NCBI GenBank assembly: GCA_000143165.1
Contig: CP002084.1
Span: forward strand, 1,178,001-1,242,000
Length of the DNA: 64,000 nt
Source of the DNA: Dehalogenimonas lykanthroporepellens BL-DC-9
Lineage (GTDB): Bacteria > Chloroflexota > Dehalococcoidia > Dehalococcoidales > Dehalococcoidaceae
Reading direction: 5' to 3'
Shown here: positions 35,351-45,601 of the stretch, piece after piece
Numbering within the stretch: position 1 is the first letter of the stretch
Layout of the letters: the number at the start of each line of letters is the position of its first letter
Program-made: the position numbers and the translations under genes
The notes under the pieces: model-generated
What the model was told of the DNA's origin: nothing
The model's input: the letters and a program-made list of their open reading frames with translations, nothing else
Database searches by the model: none

Positions 35351-35430
35351 GAAAAATGCCCTGCCGGGTAACGTTATCGACCGGTTTTTCAGCCTTTCCC
35401 AAAATTTTTTTGAAATTTCAAAAATAATTG

Positions 35431-35482
35431 TTGACATTGGGTATTTTGACCCATAAAATGGGAAAACGTGGTGAATTGTGGT
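35431..35482 (+). promoter_or_regulatory. mraZ promoter with MraZ-binding repeats
   Basis: TTGACA (35431-35436), 17 bp, TAAAAT (35454-35459). Three direct TGGG/TGGT boxes start at 35459, 35469 and 35479, an exact 10-bp period, and a fourth TGGG lies at 35438. MraZ is known to bind TGGG-type repeats spaced one helical turn apart upstream of its own gene, so this is the autoregulatory operator. ACAGGAGTA gives the ribosome site. Confidence 0.85.
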
Positions 35483-35505
35483 GAACCACAGGAGTATTAT
35501 TTTAG

Positions 35506-35934
35506 ATGCATTTCTTCGGAGAATTTAGTTACAAGCTGGATGAAAAGGGCCGGATTCCGGTACCTCCTCGCTTCCGCGCGCTCCTCAAAGACGGCATGAT
35601 TCTGTCGCCGGGGCCGGAGAAGTTCATCGCCGCCTATTCTATCAGAGAATGGCAGAGATTGTCCGAGCAGATCGATAACTCGGTAGCCAGCCCGTCCAAA
35701 CTGCGTAAACTGAAACGGTCGGTCTTCGGCCAGGCCTTCACCGCCGGCATGGACGGCCAAGGCCGCATCAGCCTGCCGGAAAAACAGCGGGAATACGCCG
35801 GCATCGTCACCGGCGCGGTGGTGGTCGGCGTATCCAACCACCTGGAAATCTGGTCCGAAGAAGCCTGGGAAGCTGAGAAGAACGACGACCTGGCGCAAGC
35901 CTGGGAAATCATAGAGACGCTGGAGAGCAGATAA
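35506..35934 (+). CDS. mraZ: Transcriptional regulator MraZ
   Basis: DNA-binding repressor of the division cluster; 142 residues, the usual length. Two AbrB-like SpoVT halves are visible: FGEFSYKLDEKGRIPVPPRF (residues ~4-23) and FTAGMDGQGRISLPEKQREY (~78-97), each with the D-x-(K/Q)-GRI core. It is first in mraZ-rsmH-ftsA-ftsZ and lies just behind its own binding repeats, so it should control the whole cluster. It ends 1 bp before the rsmH start codon. Confidence 0.95.
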   Translation: MHFFGEFSYKLDEKGRIPVPPRFRALLKDGMILSPGPEKFIAAYSIREWQRLSEQIDNSVASPSKLRKLKRSVFGQAFTAGMDGQGRISLPEKQREYAGIVTGAVVVGVSNHLEIWSEEAWEAEKNDDLAQAWEIIETLESR

Positions 35935-35935
35935 C

Positions 35936-37006
<1,071 letters not shown>

Positions 37007-37062
37007 AAAGAGCCCTGAAAAAATAAACAGATAAAACTGCACCATTATTAAGGAGGAGGAAA

Positions 37063-38265
37063 ATGAAACGCAGGATTGTCACGGCGATAGATGTGGGCAC
37101 CACCAAGATCTGCACATCCATCGCCGAAATCACCGAAAACGGCAGTGCCCAGGTTATCGGCGTCGGCATCAACCCGTCACACGGGTTGCATAAAGGCCTG
37201 GTGGTCAACATCGCCGATGCCGCCCAGTCCATCAAGGCATCCATCAACAAGGCCGAACAGGCCGCCAATTACAAGGTGGAGAGCGCCTACGTCGGCGTTA
37301 CCGGCCGGCATGTCAGCTCGGTCAACAACAAGGGCGTGGTAGCCATCACCCGAGGCGACCGGCTGGTGCGCTCCGACGACCTCAAACGGGTGCTGTCCAG
37401 CGCCCAGTCCATCAAGGTGCCCAATGACCGTAAACTGCTCCACGTCATCCCCCGCAACTACGCGGTGGACGGCCAGGTGGGCGTCCGCAACCCGGTGGGC
37501 ATGCACGGCTTCCGCCTGGACGTGGAAACCCACGTCATCACCGCCGCGGCCGCCTCGGTTCAGAACCTGATCAAATGCATCCGCTCGCTGGGCGTGGAAA
37601 TCGACGACCTGGTACTGGAGCCCCTGGCTTCCTCGGAAGCAGTGCTGACCGAAGATGAGAAGCAGGTCGGCGTGGTTCTGGCCGACATCGGCGGCGGCAC
37701 CACCGACATCTGCATCTTCAAGGACGGCGCCATCTGGCATACCGCCATTCTGCCGGTGGCCGGTTACCAGCTCACCCGCGATGTAGCCATCGGCCTGGGT
37801 CTGCCCTTCGATGTGGCCGAAGAAATGAAGAAGCGCTACGGCTCGGTCATGCCGGTCTATGAAAGCCGGATGGAAGCCAACCCCATCTCCGAAGACGGGC
37901 ACGGCATCAGCTACCAGGACCTTTGCGACATCCTGCGGGCCCGCATCGAGGAAATCACCCGGCTCATCCTGCTGGAACTGCCCCGCTCCGATTACGAATC
38001 CGTGGTCCCGGCGGGCATCGTCTTCACCGGCGGTTCATCCAATATCGCCGGGCTGGAGACGCTGGGCCGCGACATTACCCAGTTACCGATTCGCGTCGGC
38101 ACCCCGTCCAACATCTACGGTATCACCGACGCGCTCCGCGACCCGGCCTTCGCCACCGGCGTCGGCCTCCTGCTCTGGGGCGCCAAGAATCAGCCCAAGT
38201 CCCGCTGGGGTAAATTGGGCTTCTTCAACCGCGTCAAGGGCATGCTGTCCAAGTTCTTCAATTAG
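37063..38265 (+). CDS. ftsA: Cell division protein FtsA
   Basis: Actin-like protein that anchors FtsZ to the membrane; 400 residues. The N-terminal phosphate loop is [31 protein letters not shown] and the 1C (SHS2) subdomain follow. The second phosphate motif is [16 protein letters not shown] (~residue 205) and the adenosine motif is [15 protein letters not shown] (~residue 319). The C terminus ([15 protein letters not shown]) is an amphipathic membrane-targeting helix. AAGGAGGAGGAAA precedes the ATG. In most bacteria mur genes and ftsQ lie between rsmH and ftsA; here only 56 bp separate them. Confidence 0.96.
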   Translation: MKRRIVTAIDVGTTKICTSIAEITENGSAQVIGVGINPSHGLHKGLVVNIADAAQSIKASINKAEQAANYKVESAYVGVTGRHVSSVNNKGVVAITRGDRLVRSDDLKRVLSSAQSIKVPNDRKLLHVIPRNYAVDGQVGVRNPVGMHGFRLDVETHVITAAAASVQNLIKCIRSLGVEIDDLVLEPLASSEAVLTEDEKQVGVVLADIGGGTTDICIFKDGAIWHTAILPVAGYQLTRDVAIGLGLPFDVAEEMKKRYGSVMPVYESRMEANPISEDGHGISYQDLCDILRARIEEITRLILLELPRSDYESVVPAGIVFTGGSSNIAGLETLGRDITQLPIRVGTPSNIYGITDALRDPAFATGVGLLLWGAKNQPKSRWGKLGFFNRVKGMLSKFFN

Positions 38266-38306
38266 ACCAGAAATAACTAAATAGATATAAGCGAGGAGAA
38301 AAAAAC

Positions 38307-39431
38307 ATGGCTAAGACAAGTTTCGTACCCAACCCGGCAAAAATCAAGGTTTTCGGTTGCGGCGGCGGTGGCTGTAACGCCGTCACCCGCATGGTGCGGG
38401 AAGAAATCCAGGGTGTTGAGTTCATCGCCCTCAACACCGACGCCCAGGCGCTGGCCATCACCGAAGCCCCGTTGCGCGTCCAGCTGGGTGAAAAGGTCAC
38501 CCGCGGCCTCGGCGCCGGCGGCGACCACACCATGGGCCAGAAAGCGGCTGAAGAGAGCAGAGACGAGATTCGCGAGATGGTTTCCGGCTCTGACATGGTC
38601 TTCGTGACCGCCGGCATGGGCGGCGGCACCGGCACCGGCTCCGCCCCGGTGATAGCCGAAGAGGCCAAGAAAAGCGGCGCGCTGACCATCGCCGTGGTCA
38701 CCAAGCCCTTCGGCTTCGAAGGCGCCCACCGCACCAAGACCGCCAAGGAAGGCATCAGCAAACTGATGGGCAAGGTCGATACCCTCATCATCATCCCCAA
38801 CGACCGCCTGCTGGAACTCTGCGACCAGAAGACCGGCATCGACGCCGCCTTCAAGCTGGCTGACGATGTCCTGCACCACGGCGTTCAGGCCATCTCCGAG
38901 GTCATCACCGTACCCGGCACCATCAACCTGGACTTCGCCGATGTCAAAGCCGTCATGAAGGACGCCGGCCCGGCCTGGATGTCCATCGGCCGCGGCTCCG
39001 GCAAGAACCGTGCCATCGACGCCGCCAGGGAAGCCCTGGCCTCTCCCCTGCTGGACGTTCAGGTCACCGGTTCCCGCGGCGTGCTGTTCAATATCGTCGG
39101 TGGCCCCGACCTGTCACTGTTCGAGGTAAACGAAGCCGCCGAGGTCATCCGCAAAGCGGTGGACCCGGAAGCCAACATCATTTTCGGCGTCGGTTGCAAC
39201 CCGAACATGGGCAATGACGTCCGCATTACCCTCATTGCCACCGGCTTCCACGCCAACGGCGATGATGTCGAGGACAATGACGAGGTGACCGAACTGCTCA
39301 GAGGCATCAAGAGTGAGGATGAACTGGATGTACCGTCCTTCCTGCGCAAACCGCTCTTTTCCCGCCAACAGCAGGGAAACAACGACACCGCCAGGACCCG
39401 CCAGGGCGCCCGTGCTCCCTGGGGCCGATAA
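38307..39431 (+). CDS. ftsZ: Cell division protein FtsZ
   Basis: Tubulin-like GTPase that forms the division ring; 374 residues. Motifs are [14 protein letters not shown] near the N terminus, the tubulin signature [14 protein letters not shown] (~residue 108) and [11 protein letters not shown] (~residue 210) with the catalytic Asp of the T7 loop. The C-terminal peptide [12 protein letters not shown], which binds FtsA, is followed by about 27 further residues rich in Gln, Arg and Gly. GAGGAGAAA precedes the ATG. It ends the cluster and is followed by a strong terminator. Confidence 0.97.
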   Translation: MAKTSFVPNPAKIKVFGCGGGGCNAVTRMVREEIQGVEFIALNTDAQALAITEAPLRVQLGEKVTRGLGAGGDHTMGQKAAEESRDEIREMVSGSDMVFVTAGMGGGTGTGSAPVIAEEAKKSGALTIAVVTKPFGFEGAHRTKTAKEGISKLMGKVDTLIIIPNDRLLELCDQKTGIDAAFKLADDVLHHGVQAISEVITVPGTINLDFADVKAVMKDAGPAWMSIGRGSGKNRAIDAAREALASPLLDVQVTGSRGVLFNIVGGPDLSLFEVNEAAEVIRKAVDPEANIIFGVGCNPNMGNDVRITLIATGFHANGDDVEDNDEVTELLRGIKSEDELDVPSFLRKPLFSRQQQGNNDTARTRQGARAPWGR

Positions 39432-39450
39432 ACAGAATATAGCTTGACGG

Positions 39451-39486
39451 AAGGGGCGTTCCTTTGAGGAACGCCCCTTCTTTTAA
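39451..39486 (+). terminator. Terminator of the division cluster
   Basis: Perfect 13-bp stem AAGGGGCGTTCCT / AGGAACGCCCCTT (39451-39479) with a 3-nt loop, then CTTTTAA, 19 bp after the ftsZ stop. Confidence 0.9.
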
Positions 39487-39525
39487 TGACTGCCCTTGAC
39501 TGCCCGGAGGGCACCACAAAAGCAA

Positions 39526-39560
39526 AGGGCGGGGCGTGTAAAACGCCCCGCCCTGTTTTT
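39526..39560. terminator. Bidirectional terminator between ftsZ and pheT
   Basis: Stem AGGGCGGGGCGT / ACGCCCCGCCCT (39526-39554) with a short loop. GTTTTT follows on the plus strand and TTGCTTTTG follows on the minus strand, so it can end pheST as well as read-through from ftsZ. Confidence 0.85.
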
Positions 39561-39581
39561 GCGTAGTTGACTACCCGGCTA

Positions 39582-42020
39582 TCAGCCGCGAAGCTTGGCG
39601 CCCAGCTCCGAACCCAGGGTAGAGATGATTTCAGCCATGACCGCATCTACCTTTTCGTCGGTCAGGGTTTCCTCGGCCGACTGGAAGGTCAGGCGATAAG
39701 CCAGCGACTTGCGGCCTTCGCCCAGTTGTTGACCCTCGTAGACATCGAAGAGGGATACGTCCCGGAGCAGAGAGAAGGCTGACAGCACGTCCAGCACCTG
39801 CTGGTGAGAAACGGCCGACTCCAGGACCAGGGCGATATCCCGCATGACCGCCGGATAGCGCGGCAGGGGTTCGTAGGCGCGGCCGGGGCGAACCTTCTGC
39901 ATCAGCACCGCCAGGTCAATCTCAAAGAGATAGAGCGTTTCGGTGACGTCGAAATTGGCGGCCACCCGCGGGTGAACCTCGCCAATGACGCCGAAGGGAA
40001 CACCGTCGATGGAAAACTCCGCCTGAACGCCGGGCCGCAGTCCCGGGTCCTGGGAAACGGCAATCTTGTAATTGACCTGCATCCGGCCGAGGATGGTTTC
40101 CACCAGACCTTTGATATCGTAGAAATCGAAGCCGCGCTTGCCCTGTTGCCAGCCGGCCGGTTCGGCCTCACCGGCGATGACGCCGCAGACCATTTCAGTT
40201 TCGGTAGGCAGTTGGGTGTTGCCGGCGGTATAAACCCGACCGACCTCGAAGAGCCGCATACCGCCCGTCTCATAGCGCCGATTGGCAGAAACGGCGGCCA
40301 ACAGCGAAGACCGGAGGGTGGTGCGCATGATTTCCTGTTCGGAGGACAGCGGGTTGAGCAGGCGCACCGGGCGACCGCCCAGTTCCCCGTCGGTGCGGGC
40401 ACGGCGCATGGCGTCCTCGGACGTCAGCGACAGTGACTGCATTTCCTGGAACCCGTAACCGACCAGGGCCATGCGGAACAGCTTCTTGAAACCCAGGATG
40501 GCTGGCCCTACCCGCTTGGGAATGGGGCCGGACAGCTGACGGGTGGGCAGTTTGTCATAGCCCAGGATACGGGCGACTTCTTCGATGACGTCTTCGGCAA
40601 TATTGATGTCGGTGCGCCACCACGGCTGATAGACCCGCAGAAGCTGGGTGCCGGACGGCATGCCGAAGTCTTCCTCGTCATTGTTTTCCACATACCAGGT
40701 GATACCCAGTGATTTGAGCGCCCGGGTAATGGGGCCGAAATCATGGCGGGTGCCTAGAATCTTGTTGATATGGTCGAAAGCGACCAGAATCCCGACAGCG
40801 TACTTCTTGCCCGGATAAACATCGATGATGCCGGCATCGGCCTGGCCGCCGGCGATTTCGGTCAGAAGCTGGGTAGCCCGCTTGAGGGCATGAGGCGGCA
40901 TTTCCGGGTTGAGATTGCGCTCGAACCGGGTGGAAGCCTCTGAGACCAGCTTGAGCCGGTGGGAGGTGTAATGAACCGAGGAGGCCTTGAAATTGGCCGA
41001 TTCCAGCACGATATCGACGGTGTCGTCGGCCACTTCGCTGTTGGCGCCGCCCATGACGCCGGCCACGGCGATGGAGCGTTCGGCATCGGCAATCATCAGG
41101 GTATCCCTGGTCAGGGTGCGTTCAACGTCATCCAGGGTGGTGAACTTTTCGCCGTCTTCAGCGCGACGGACGATGATCTTACTGCCGCGAATGTTCTTCA
41201 GGTCAAAGGCGTGGAGCGGTTGACCGTACTCCAGCATGACGTAGTTGGTAATATCGACGATGTTGTTGATGGGACGCTGGCCCATGTCCGTCAGGCGTTT
41301 CTGAAGCCAGTCCGGGGACGGGCCGACCCTGACGCCACGGACGACAGTAGCGGTGTAGCGCGGACACAGGTCGGGGGCCTGGATTTCCACCGTCAGGCTG
41401 TCGGTCACCGGGGTTTCGCTTTCCGGATAGGTGACCTCCGGCAGACGAATGCCGTTCTGACCGGTGACAGCGGCCACTTCGCGGGCGATGCCGGTGATAC
41501 ACAGGCAGTCCGAGCGGTTGGGGGTGACATCTATTTCCAGCACCTGGTCGCCCAGGACATTGGCCAGCGGCGTACCGACGGCAACGGCCGAATCCAGCAC
41601 CAGAATGCCTTCGTGGTCATCGGACAGGCCGAGTTCCTTCTCCGACAGTACCATGCCGCGGGATTCGACACCGCGGATAACAGCCGGCTTGAGCTCGGTT
41701 TCCTTGCCGCTATGGCCGTCCACCAGACGGACACCGACACCGGCAAAGGCCACCTTCTGACCCACCGCCACATTTGGCGCGCCGCAGACTACCTTCGGCT
41801 GTTCCTCGGCGCCGGTATTAACCGTCACCAGGCGAAGCCGGTCGGCGTTGGGATGGCTTTCCACGGCGGTTACTTCGGCAACAACGATACCGGACCAGTC
41901 CGGTACGGAAGAAGTAACCGAGGAAACTTCGTTACCGGCCAGGGTCAGCTTTTCAGCGACCTCCTTGACCGGAATGGTGATGTCAACGTAATCTTTCAGC
42001 CAGGAAATTGGCACTCTCAT
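39582..42020 (-). CDS. pheT: Phenylalanyl-tRNA synthetase beta chain PheT
   Basis: Large subunit of the (alpha-beta)2 enzyme that charges tRNA-Phe; 812 residues, normal length. The N-terminal tRNA-binding OB fold is VVAEVTAVESHPNADRLRLV (~residues 45-65). The B3/B4 editing domain carries RYTATVVRGV, and the B5 domain begins near residue 400. The core region has PRYPAVMRDIALVL near the C terminus as the start of the FDX-ACB anticodon-binding domain. Its ATG overlaps the last base of the pheS stop codon, so the subunits are translationally coupled. Confidence 0.97.
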   Translation of the reverse strand: MRVPISWLKDYVDITIPVKEVAEKLTLAGNEVSSVTSSVPDWSGIVVAEVTAVESHPNADRLRLVTVNTGAEEQPKVVCGAPNVAVGQKVAFAGVGVRLVDGHSGKETELKPAVIRGVESRGMVLSEKELGLSDDHEGILVLDSAVAVGTPLANVLGDQVLEIDVTPNRSDCLCITGIAREVAAVTGQNGIRLPEVTYPESETPVTDSLTVEIQAPDLCPRYTATVVRGVRVGPSPDWLQKRLTDMGQRPINNIVDITNYVMLEYGQPLHAFDLKNIRGSKIIVRRAEDGEKFTTLDDVERTLTRDTLMIADAERSIAVAGVMGGANSEVADDTVDIVLESANFKASSVHYTSHRLKLVSEASTRFERNLNPEMPPHALKRATQLLTEIAGGQADAGIIDVYPGKKYAVGILVAFDHINKILGTRHDFGPITRALKSLGITWYVENNDEEDFGMPSGTQLLRVYQPWWRTDINIAEDVIEEVARILGYDKLPTRQLSGPIPKRVGPAILGFKKLFRMALVGYGFQEMQSLSLTSEDAMRRARTDGELGGRPVRLLNPLSSEQEIMRTTLRSSLLAAVSANRRYETGGMRLFEVGRVYTAGNTQLPTETEMVCGVIAGEAEPAGWQQGKRGFDFYDIKGLVETILGRMQVNYKIAVSQDPGLRPGVQAEFSIDGVPFGVIGEVHPRVAANFDVTETLYLFEIDLAVLMQKVRPGRAYEPLPRYPAVMRDIALVLESAVSHQQVLDVLSAFSLLRDVSLFDVYEGQQLGEGRKSLAYRLTFQSAEETLTDEKVDAVMAEIISTLGSELGAKLRG

Positions 42021-43054
42021 TAAAACTGCCTCAGGAATCTTAAATCGTTGGAGTAAAACAGCCGGATATCGTCCACACCGTAGCGGAGCATCGGCAGGCG
42101 TTCCACGCCGATGCCGAAGGCGAAACCGGAATAAACTTCAGGGTCGATACCCACGCCCTTCAGGACGTTGGGGTGCACCATGCCGGCACCCAGTATCTCC
42201 AGCCAGCCGGAGTTGCCGCAGACCCGGCAACCGGCGCCGTGACAGGAAGCGCATTCCACCGCCATCTCCACGCCGGGTTCGACGAAGGGGAAGAAGTCAC
42301 AGCGGAAACGGACGCGGCGGTTGGGGCCGAAGAAGCGACGGGCAAACTCATAGAGCGCCCCTTTAAGGTCGGCAAAGGAGACGTCCTTATCCACCATCAG
42401 CCCTTCCACCTGGTTGAACATGGGCAGGTGAGAAGCGTCGGTGGCCTCGTAGCGGTATACCCGGCCGGGGACGATGATGCGGAAGGGCGGCTCCTTGTAT
42501 TTTTCCATGAAGCGCACCTGCATCGGCGAGGTATGGGTACGCAGAAGGACATGGCGGTCATCCTTCTCCGCGCCGTCATCGACCCAGAAGGTCTGCATGG
42601 TATCCCGCGCCGGATGCTCCGGGGGGATGTTCAGAGCGTCGAAGTTGTAGCGGTCCAGCTCCACCTCCGGGCCTTCGACGACAGAGAAGCCCAGCGAGGA
42701 GAAGATGTCGGTGATTTCATTGACGACACGGGTCACCGGATGCAGTCGGCCGGCCAGCCAGGGGCGGCCCGGCAGGGTGATGTCGATGTTGCCGGCGGAA
42801 TCCATGCGGGCGCCGGCCAGCTCGTTTTCCCGGGCTTCCAGCGCAGATTCCAGTTCTTCCCGCACCAGGTTGGCCTGGGCGCCGACGGCCTTGCGGTCTT
42901 CCACCGGCAGAGCGCCCAGCCCGCGCAGAACCGCGGTCAGTTCACTTTTCTTGCCCAGGTAGTTGACGCGCCAGGTCTCCAGCGCTTCGGTGGTCTCCAC
43001 CGCCCGGAGTTCGGTCAGGGCTTGTTGTTTCAGGTTGTCTAATGATGTAGTCAT
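42020..43054 (-). CDS. pheS: Phenylalanyl-tRNA synthetase alpha chain PheS
   Basis: Catalytic subunit; 344 residues from ATG at 43054. A TTG at 43069 is in frame but would leave almost no leader after the promoter at 43077-43106. An N-terminal coiled coil (~1-85) binds tRNA. The class II core has [19 protein letters not shown] (~residue 98; motif region), [30 protein letters not shown] (motif 2) and [20 protein letters not shown] (motif 3). The segment [19 protein letters not shown] has an unusual Cys cluster (CxxC...CxxC) between motifs 2 and 3. This is shared with other PheS of the Cys-rich type and may bind zinc. Confidence 0.97.
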   Translation of the reverse strand: MTTSLDNLKQQALTELRAVETTEALETWRVNYLGKKSELTAVLRGLGALPVEDRKAVGAQANLVREELESALEARENELAGARMDSAGNIDITLPGRPWLAGRLHPVTRVVNEITDIFSSLGFSVVEGPEVELDRYNFDALNIPPEHPARDTMQTFWVDDGAEKDDRHVLLRTHTSPMQVRFMEKYKEPPFRIIVPGRVYRYEATDASHLPMFNQVEGLMVDKDVSFADLKGALYEFARRFFGPNRRVRFRCDFFPFVEPGVEMAVECASCHGAGCRVCGNSGWLEILGAGMVHPNVLKGVGIDPEVYSGFAFGIGVERLPMLRYGVDDIRLFYSNDLRFLRQF

Positions 43055-43076
43055 ATTTTCAGCTTTCAAGTTTAGA

Positions 43077-43106
43077 ATTATAGCTATTAGCCGGCTGACC
43101 GGTCAA
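43077..43106 (-). promoter_or_regulatory. pheST promoter
   Basis: On the minus strand TTGACC (43106-43101), 18 bp, TATAAT (43082-43077), about 23 bp before the pheS ATG. A second, extended -10 (TGCTATAAT) lies further up at 43384-43392 and could give a longer leader. Confidence 0.6.
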
Positions 43107-43522
43107 GCTGAAACGGCTTTCGGCGTAATATTCACCGGGGAAAAATTCCCGGACAAGACCGGCGTCATGTATTCTATATAAGTCCCGCCGGACTCAGCAA
43201 CAGGGCGCTTTTTTCTTCCGGAATGGTATTTCTCATAAAAAACGAAGGAAACGAATCCCTTTTTTCCCGATTGAAAACCGCCCCGACGGCGTCTTTCAAC
43301 CTGACGATTCAATTAGAAACAATCCCCCCGGCAACGCCGATAACCCGGTAGCCGGAAAGATATGGCTGGGATAACCAGACTACATTATAGCACATTTTTT
43401 CCTGTATTTTCGGCGCAAATGGCACCACCGGGAAAATATTTTCCAGCGTCGGTACCTGCCGGCGTTAGCGTAAGTCAGCTTTTTGTATTATCCTGTATAG
43501 GTACACACAAGGAGTTTTTGTC
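43107..43522. other. Intergenic region between pheS and the CTP protease gene
   Basis: Divergent intergenic DNA of about 0.4 kb. It holds the second copy of the 24-bp element (43235-43258), a possible upstream minus-strand extended -10 (43384-43392), and the ctpA ribosome site AAGGAG. No T-box motif, Phe-rich leader peptide or credible gene was found. Confidence 0.6.
43235..43258. repeat. 24-bp shared intergenic element, copy 2
   Basis: Same 24 bases, same orientation, as 34684-34707, followed by CTTTTTT. It lies about 180 bp upstream of the pheS start codon. Confidence 0.75.
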
Positions 43523-44656
43523 ATGTCTTCACGCTTGAAATACACGCTGGGCAGTCTGCTGGCGGTGGTAGCCCTCATTTTCAGCTTCGGTCTGGGTTAC
43601 TTCGCCGCGCTCCTGGCGCCGCCGGACGGCGACGAACTGGACCGGGTCATCGAGGCCTGGGCCACCCTGACCGGGGAATATGTGGAACCGGGCAGTATCG
43701 ACAAGAACGCCCTGGCCGAAGCGGCCATCAACGGCATGATGGACTACCTGGGCGACCCCTACTCCGCCTATCTGGATTCGGCCGCCTACCGGGCGACAAT
43801 TGATGACTTTGCCGGCACCTATACCGGCATCGGCGCCGAAATGGCCATCCGGGAAGAAACGCTGGTGGTGCTGACCGTCTATCCGGACACGCCGGCCGAT
43901 GGCGCCGGGCTGACGCCGGGCGACATCATCACCGGAGTGGACGGTACGGCGACCGCCGGCTTGAACATGACCGAGCTGGGTCTGCTGGTGCGCGGCGACG
44001 CCGGGACGCCGGTGACCCTGACCGTCAACCGGGATGAAAACACCCTGTCCCTGACCATGACGCGCGCCGTCATCACGCCGCCTTCGGTCAGATTCGAGAT
44101 GAGGGGCGACATCGCCTATGTGTCCATATCCTCCTTCAACGAGCATACCGACGAGGAGATGGGGCCGGTAATCCGGGACATCAACTCCAGCGGTGCCGTC
44201 GGCATCATCCTGGACCTGCGCTACAATCCCGGCGGACTGGTGACCACGGTGGTCAATACTGCCAGCCATTTCCTGCCGGCCGGGGAAGTGCTTTTCACCG
44301 TGCGCGATAACGACGGCAAGGAGGTGGTTCATAAAACGGTAGCCCGGTCGGCCACCACCGACCTGCCGATGGTGGTGCTGGTCAACCAGTATTCCGCCTC
44401 CGGCTCCGAGGTGCTCTCCGGCGCCCTTCAGGATCATGAACGCGCCGTGGTAGCCGGACACCAGACCTTCGGCAAAGGTTCGGTCAACCAGCTGTTCCAG
44501 CTTTCCGGCGGCACCGGCATCTACCTGACCATCGCCCGCTGGTACACGCCCGACGGCCACCTCATCGAGGGCGTGGGCATCACCCCGGACTATGTCCTGA
44601 CACTTCAGGGCAACGACCTGGTAGACTGGGCGGTGGATTACCTGAAAAGTGCCTGA
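43523..44656 (+). CDS. ctpA: S41 family carboxy-terminal processing protease (CtpA)
   Basis: Membrane-anchored serine protease facing outward; 377 residues. An N-terminal signal anchor (~8-32, LLAVVALIFSFGLGYFAALL) is followed by a short helical region, a PDZ domain (~105-180, with YTGIGAEMAIREETLVVLTV and GLTPGDIITGVDG), and the S41 catalytic core. The nucleophile serine lies in NQYSASGSEVLSGAL (~residue 293) and the general-base lysine in HQTFGKGSVNQLF (~residue 319). The final part has GIGITPDYVL-type sequence (GVGITPDYVLTLQ). AAGGAG precedes the ATG. In wall-less cells the role is likely protein maturation or quality control at the envelope. Confidence 0.94.
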   Translation: MSSRLKYTLGSLLAVVALIFSFGLGYFAALLAPPDGDELDRVIEAWATLTGEYVEPGSIDKNALAEAAINGMMDYLGDPYSAYLDSAAYRATIDDFAGTYTGIGAEMAIREETLVVLTVYPDTPADGAGLTPGDIITGVDGTATAGLNMTELGLLVRGDAGTPVTLTVNRDENTLSLTMTRAVITPPSVRFEMRGDIAYVSISSFNEHTDEEMGPVIRDINSSGAVGIILDLRYNPGGLVTTVVNTASHFLPAGEVLFTVRDNDGKEVVHKTVARSATTDLPMVVLVNQYSASGSEVLSGALQDHERAVVAGHQTFGKGSVNQLFQLSGGTGIYLTIARWYTPDGHLIEGVGITPDYVLTLQGNDLVDWAVDYLKSA

Positions 44657-44725
44657 GCCGTTTTGGCCAGACCGTCCCCCGTAGTATAATGAAACTAGGC
44701 AATACATCAGAAGAAGGAGTTAACC

Positions 44726-44881
44726 ATGAAACTGATTACCCTGTGCGCCCAAGGCAGTTGCTGTCCGGTGGTCAAGGTTTATGACGACCGGGTGGAAATC
44801 GGCGAAGAGGGCAACCTCTGCACCCTGACCACGGAACAGTGGACTACCCTGAAAGCCAAAATCCAGTCCGACGAAGCCTAA
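44726..44881 (+). CDS. Small conserved-looking protein
   Basis: A 51-residue protein starting MKLITLCAQGSCCPVVKVYD, with strong ribosome site AAGGAGTTAACC and a TATAAT-like box (GTATAATG) about 40 bp upstream. The N-terminal Cys trio (C-x4-CC) could bind a metal. The rest reads like a tiny beta-hairpin and helix (EEGNLCTLTTEQWTTLKAKI). It ends in a hairpin terminator. The initiation and termination signals make a real gene likely. Function is unknown. Confidence 0.65.
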   Translation: MKLITLCAQGSCCPVVKVYDDRVEIGEEGNLCTLTTEQWTTLKAKIQSDEA

Positions 44882-44901
44882 AGCGTCAATCGGAAACTAT
44901 C

Positions 44902-44932
44902 GAAAGGGGGAATAAAATCCCCCTTTCGGTTT
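44902..44932 (+). terminator. Terminator after the 51-residue gene
   Basis: GAAAGGGGG / CCCCCTTTC stem (44902-44926) with a short AT-rich loop, then GGTTTTC. It separates the small gene from the DUF5661-like gene. Confidence 0.7.
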
Positions 44933-44956
44933 TCAATCCACGGGGAGGAAGAAGCT

Positions 44957-45385
44957 ATGAAACTGCCGGAATACATCAGCAGGAAAGAAGTTACCCGCGT
45001 CTGCCGGGAAATGGGCATCCGTGACTGGTCAGCGATGGAAAAGCCGATAGTCAGCCGGGAAGAGGCCGACATCATCCTTCGGCTGGTCAATACCGGGGGC
45101 ATGGCCGTGCGGCTGGAGGATTTCCAGCGCGGGCTGGAGGTGGAGCTGGAACACGGCACCGCTTACCCCGACGCCAACGTAACCAACAACCACCCGGTAC
45201 TGACCGGGCTCATCGTCATGGCCCATTTCAAGGAAACGCTGGACTATTACCAGCGGCTGGAAGTGGCCGAGCTGGAAGGCGATATGCGCAAGGCATACGC
45301 CGCCGGCGACACCGCCAAACTGGCTGACAAATACGGCAAGTTGCTGAAGGCCCGGCTGGAACTGGCCGAAGCCGAACGATATTAG
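44957..45385 (+). CDS. DUF5661-like protein
   Basis: A 142-residue soluble protein. The middle matches the DUF5661 pattern: FQRGLEVELEHGTAYPDANV (~residues 56-75) followed by NHPVLTGLIVMAHFKETLDYYQRLE (~78-102, here in two parts: TGLIVMAHFKE and DYYQRLE). The HG and HF positions may bind a metal. GGGGAGGAAG precedes the ATG at 44957. The family is found widely in bacteria and archaea, without a known activity. It converges on a small minus-strand gene with 1 bp between them. Confidence 0.75.
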   Translation: MKLPEYISRKEVTRVCREMGIRDWSAMEKPIVSREEADIILRLVNTGGMAVRLEDFQRGLEVELEHGTAYPDANVTNNHPVLTGLIVMAHFKETLDYYQRLEVAELEGDMRKAYAAGDTAKLADKYGKLLKARLELAEAERY

Positions 45386-45386
45386 G

Positions 45387-45590
45387 TCAACGCCGGGATT
45401 TAACGGCAGACCGGCGCTGTCGCCGGAGGTTTCGGCGTCTCAGTTCCCGGAGAAATTCCGCCTGGGGACAGCGGCCGCGTTCCTGAAGTTCACAGATGGC
45501 GGCGTAGCCGGGAAGGTTTTCGATTACCTGAAGGTGCCTGGCCTGGCCGCACCCATGACAACAATCGTAACCTTCCCGATATAATCTCAA
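45387..45590 (-). CDS. Small Cys-rich, Arg-rich protein
   Basis: A 67-residue protein starting at TTG (45590), 11 bp after degV on the same strand. CCHGCG near residues 10-15 and Cys33/Cys41 may form a zinc site. The C-terminal third is very basic (RELRRRNLRRQRRSAVKSRR), suggesting nucleic acid contact. No good ribosome site is seen, so translation would depend on coupling to degV. It could also be a chance frame; confidence is moderate. Confidence 0.45.
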   Translation of the reverse strand: MRLYREGYDCCHGCGQARHLQVIENLPGYAAICELQERGRCPQAEFLRELRRRNLRRQRRSAVKSRR

Positions 45591-45601
45591 CCTGGTAGCT
45601 G

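Larger units (their letters stand above)
34564..35430. other. Repeat-rich intergenic region upstream of mraZ
   Basis: About 0.87 kb without a supportable gene. It contains a 24-bp element shared with 43.2 kb (34684-34707), an inverted 10-bp partner of it (34794-34803), a CTCAGCCGGAGGCTGAG hairpin (34925-34941), CAGCTATCAGCT-type tandem words (34950-34974) and two degenerate copies of a GAGATTGC...TCGCAA-type element (35180-35255 and 35298-35350). It looks like accumulated dispersed repeats, typical of a tolerant intergenic site. Confidence 0.65.

Noticed and set aside
43103-43312. 69-residue minus-strand frame upstream of pheS
   Set aside because: No ribosome site, overlaps the promoter and the 24-bp repeat, and reads as low-information sequence.
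43103-43377. T-box or attenuator leader for pheST
   Set aside because: No T-box consensus or Phe codon run was found, and a good promoter (43077-43106) lies right before pheS, making a long leader unnecessary.
43529-44707. 392-residue minus-strand frame opposite ctpA
   Set aside because: Covers the clear S41 protease on the other strand; no domain.
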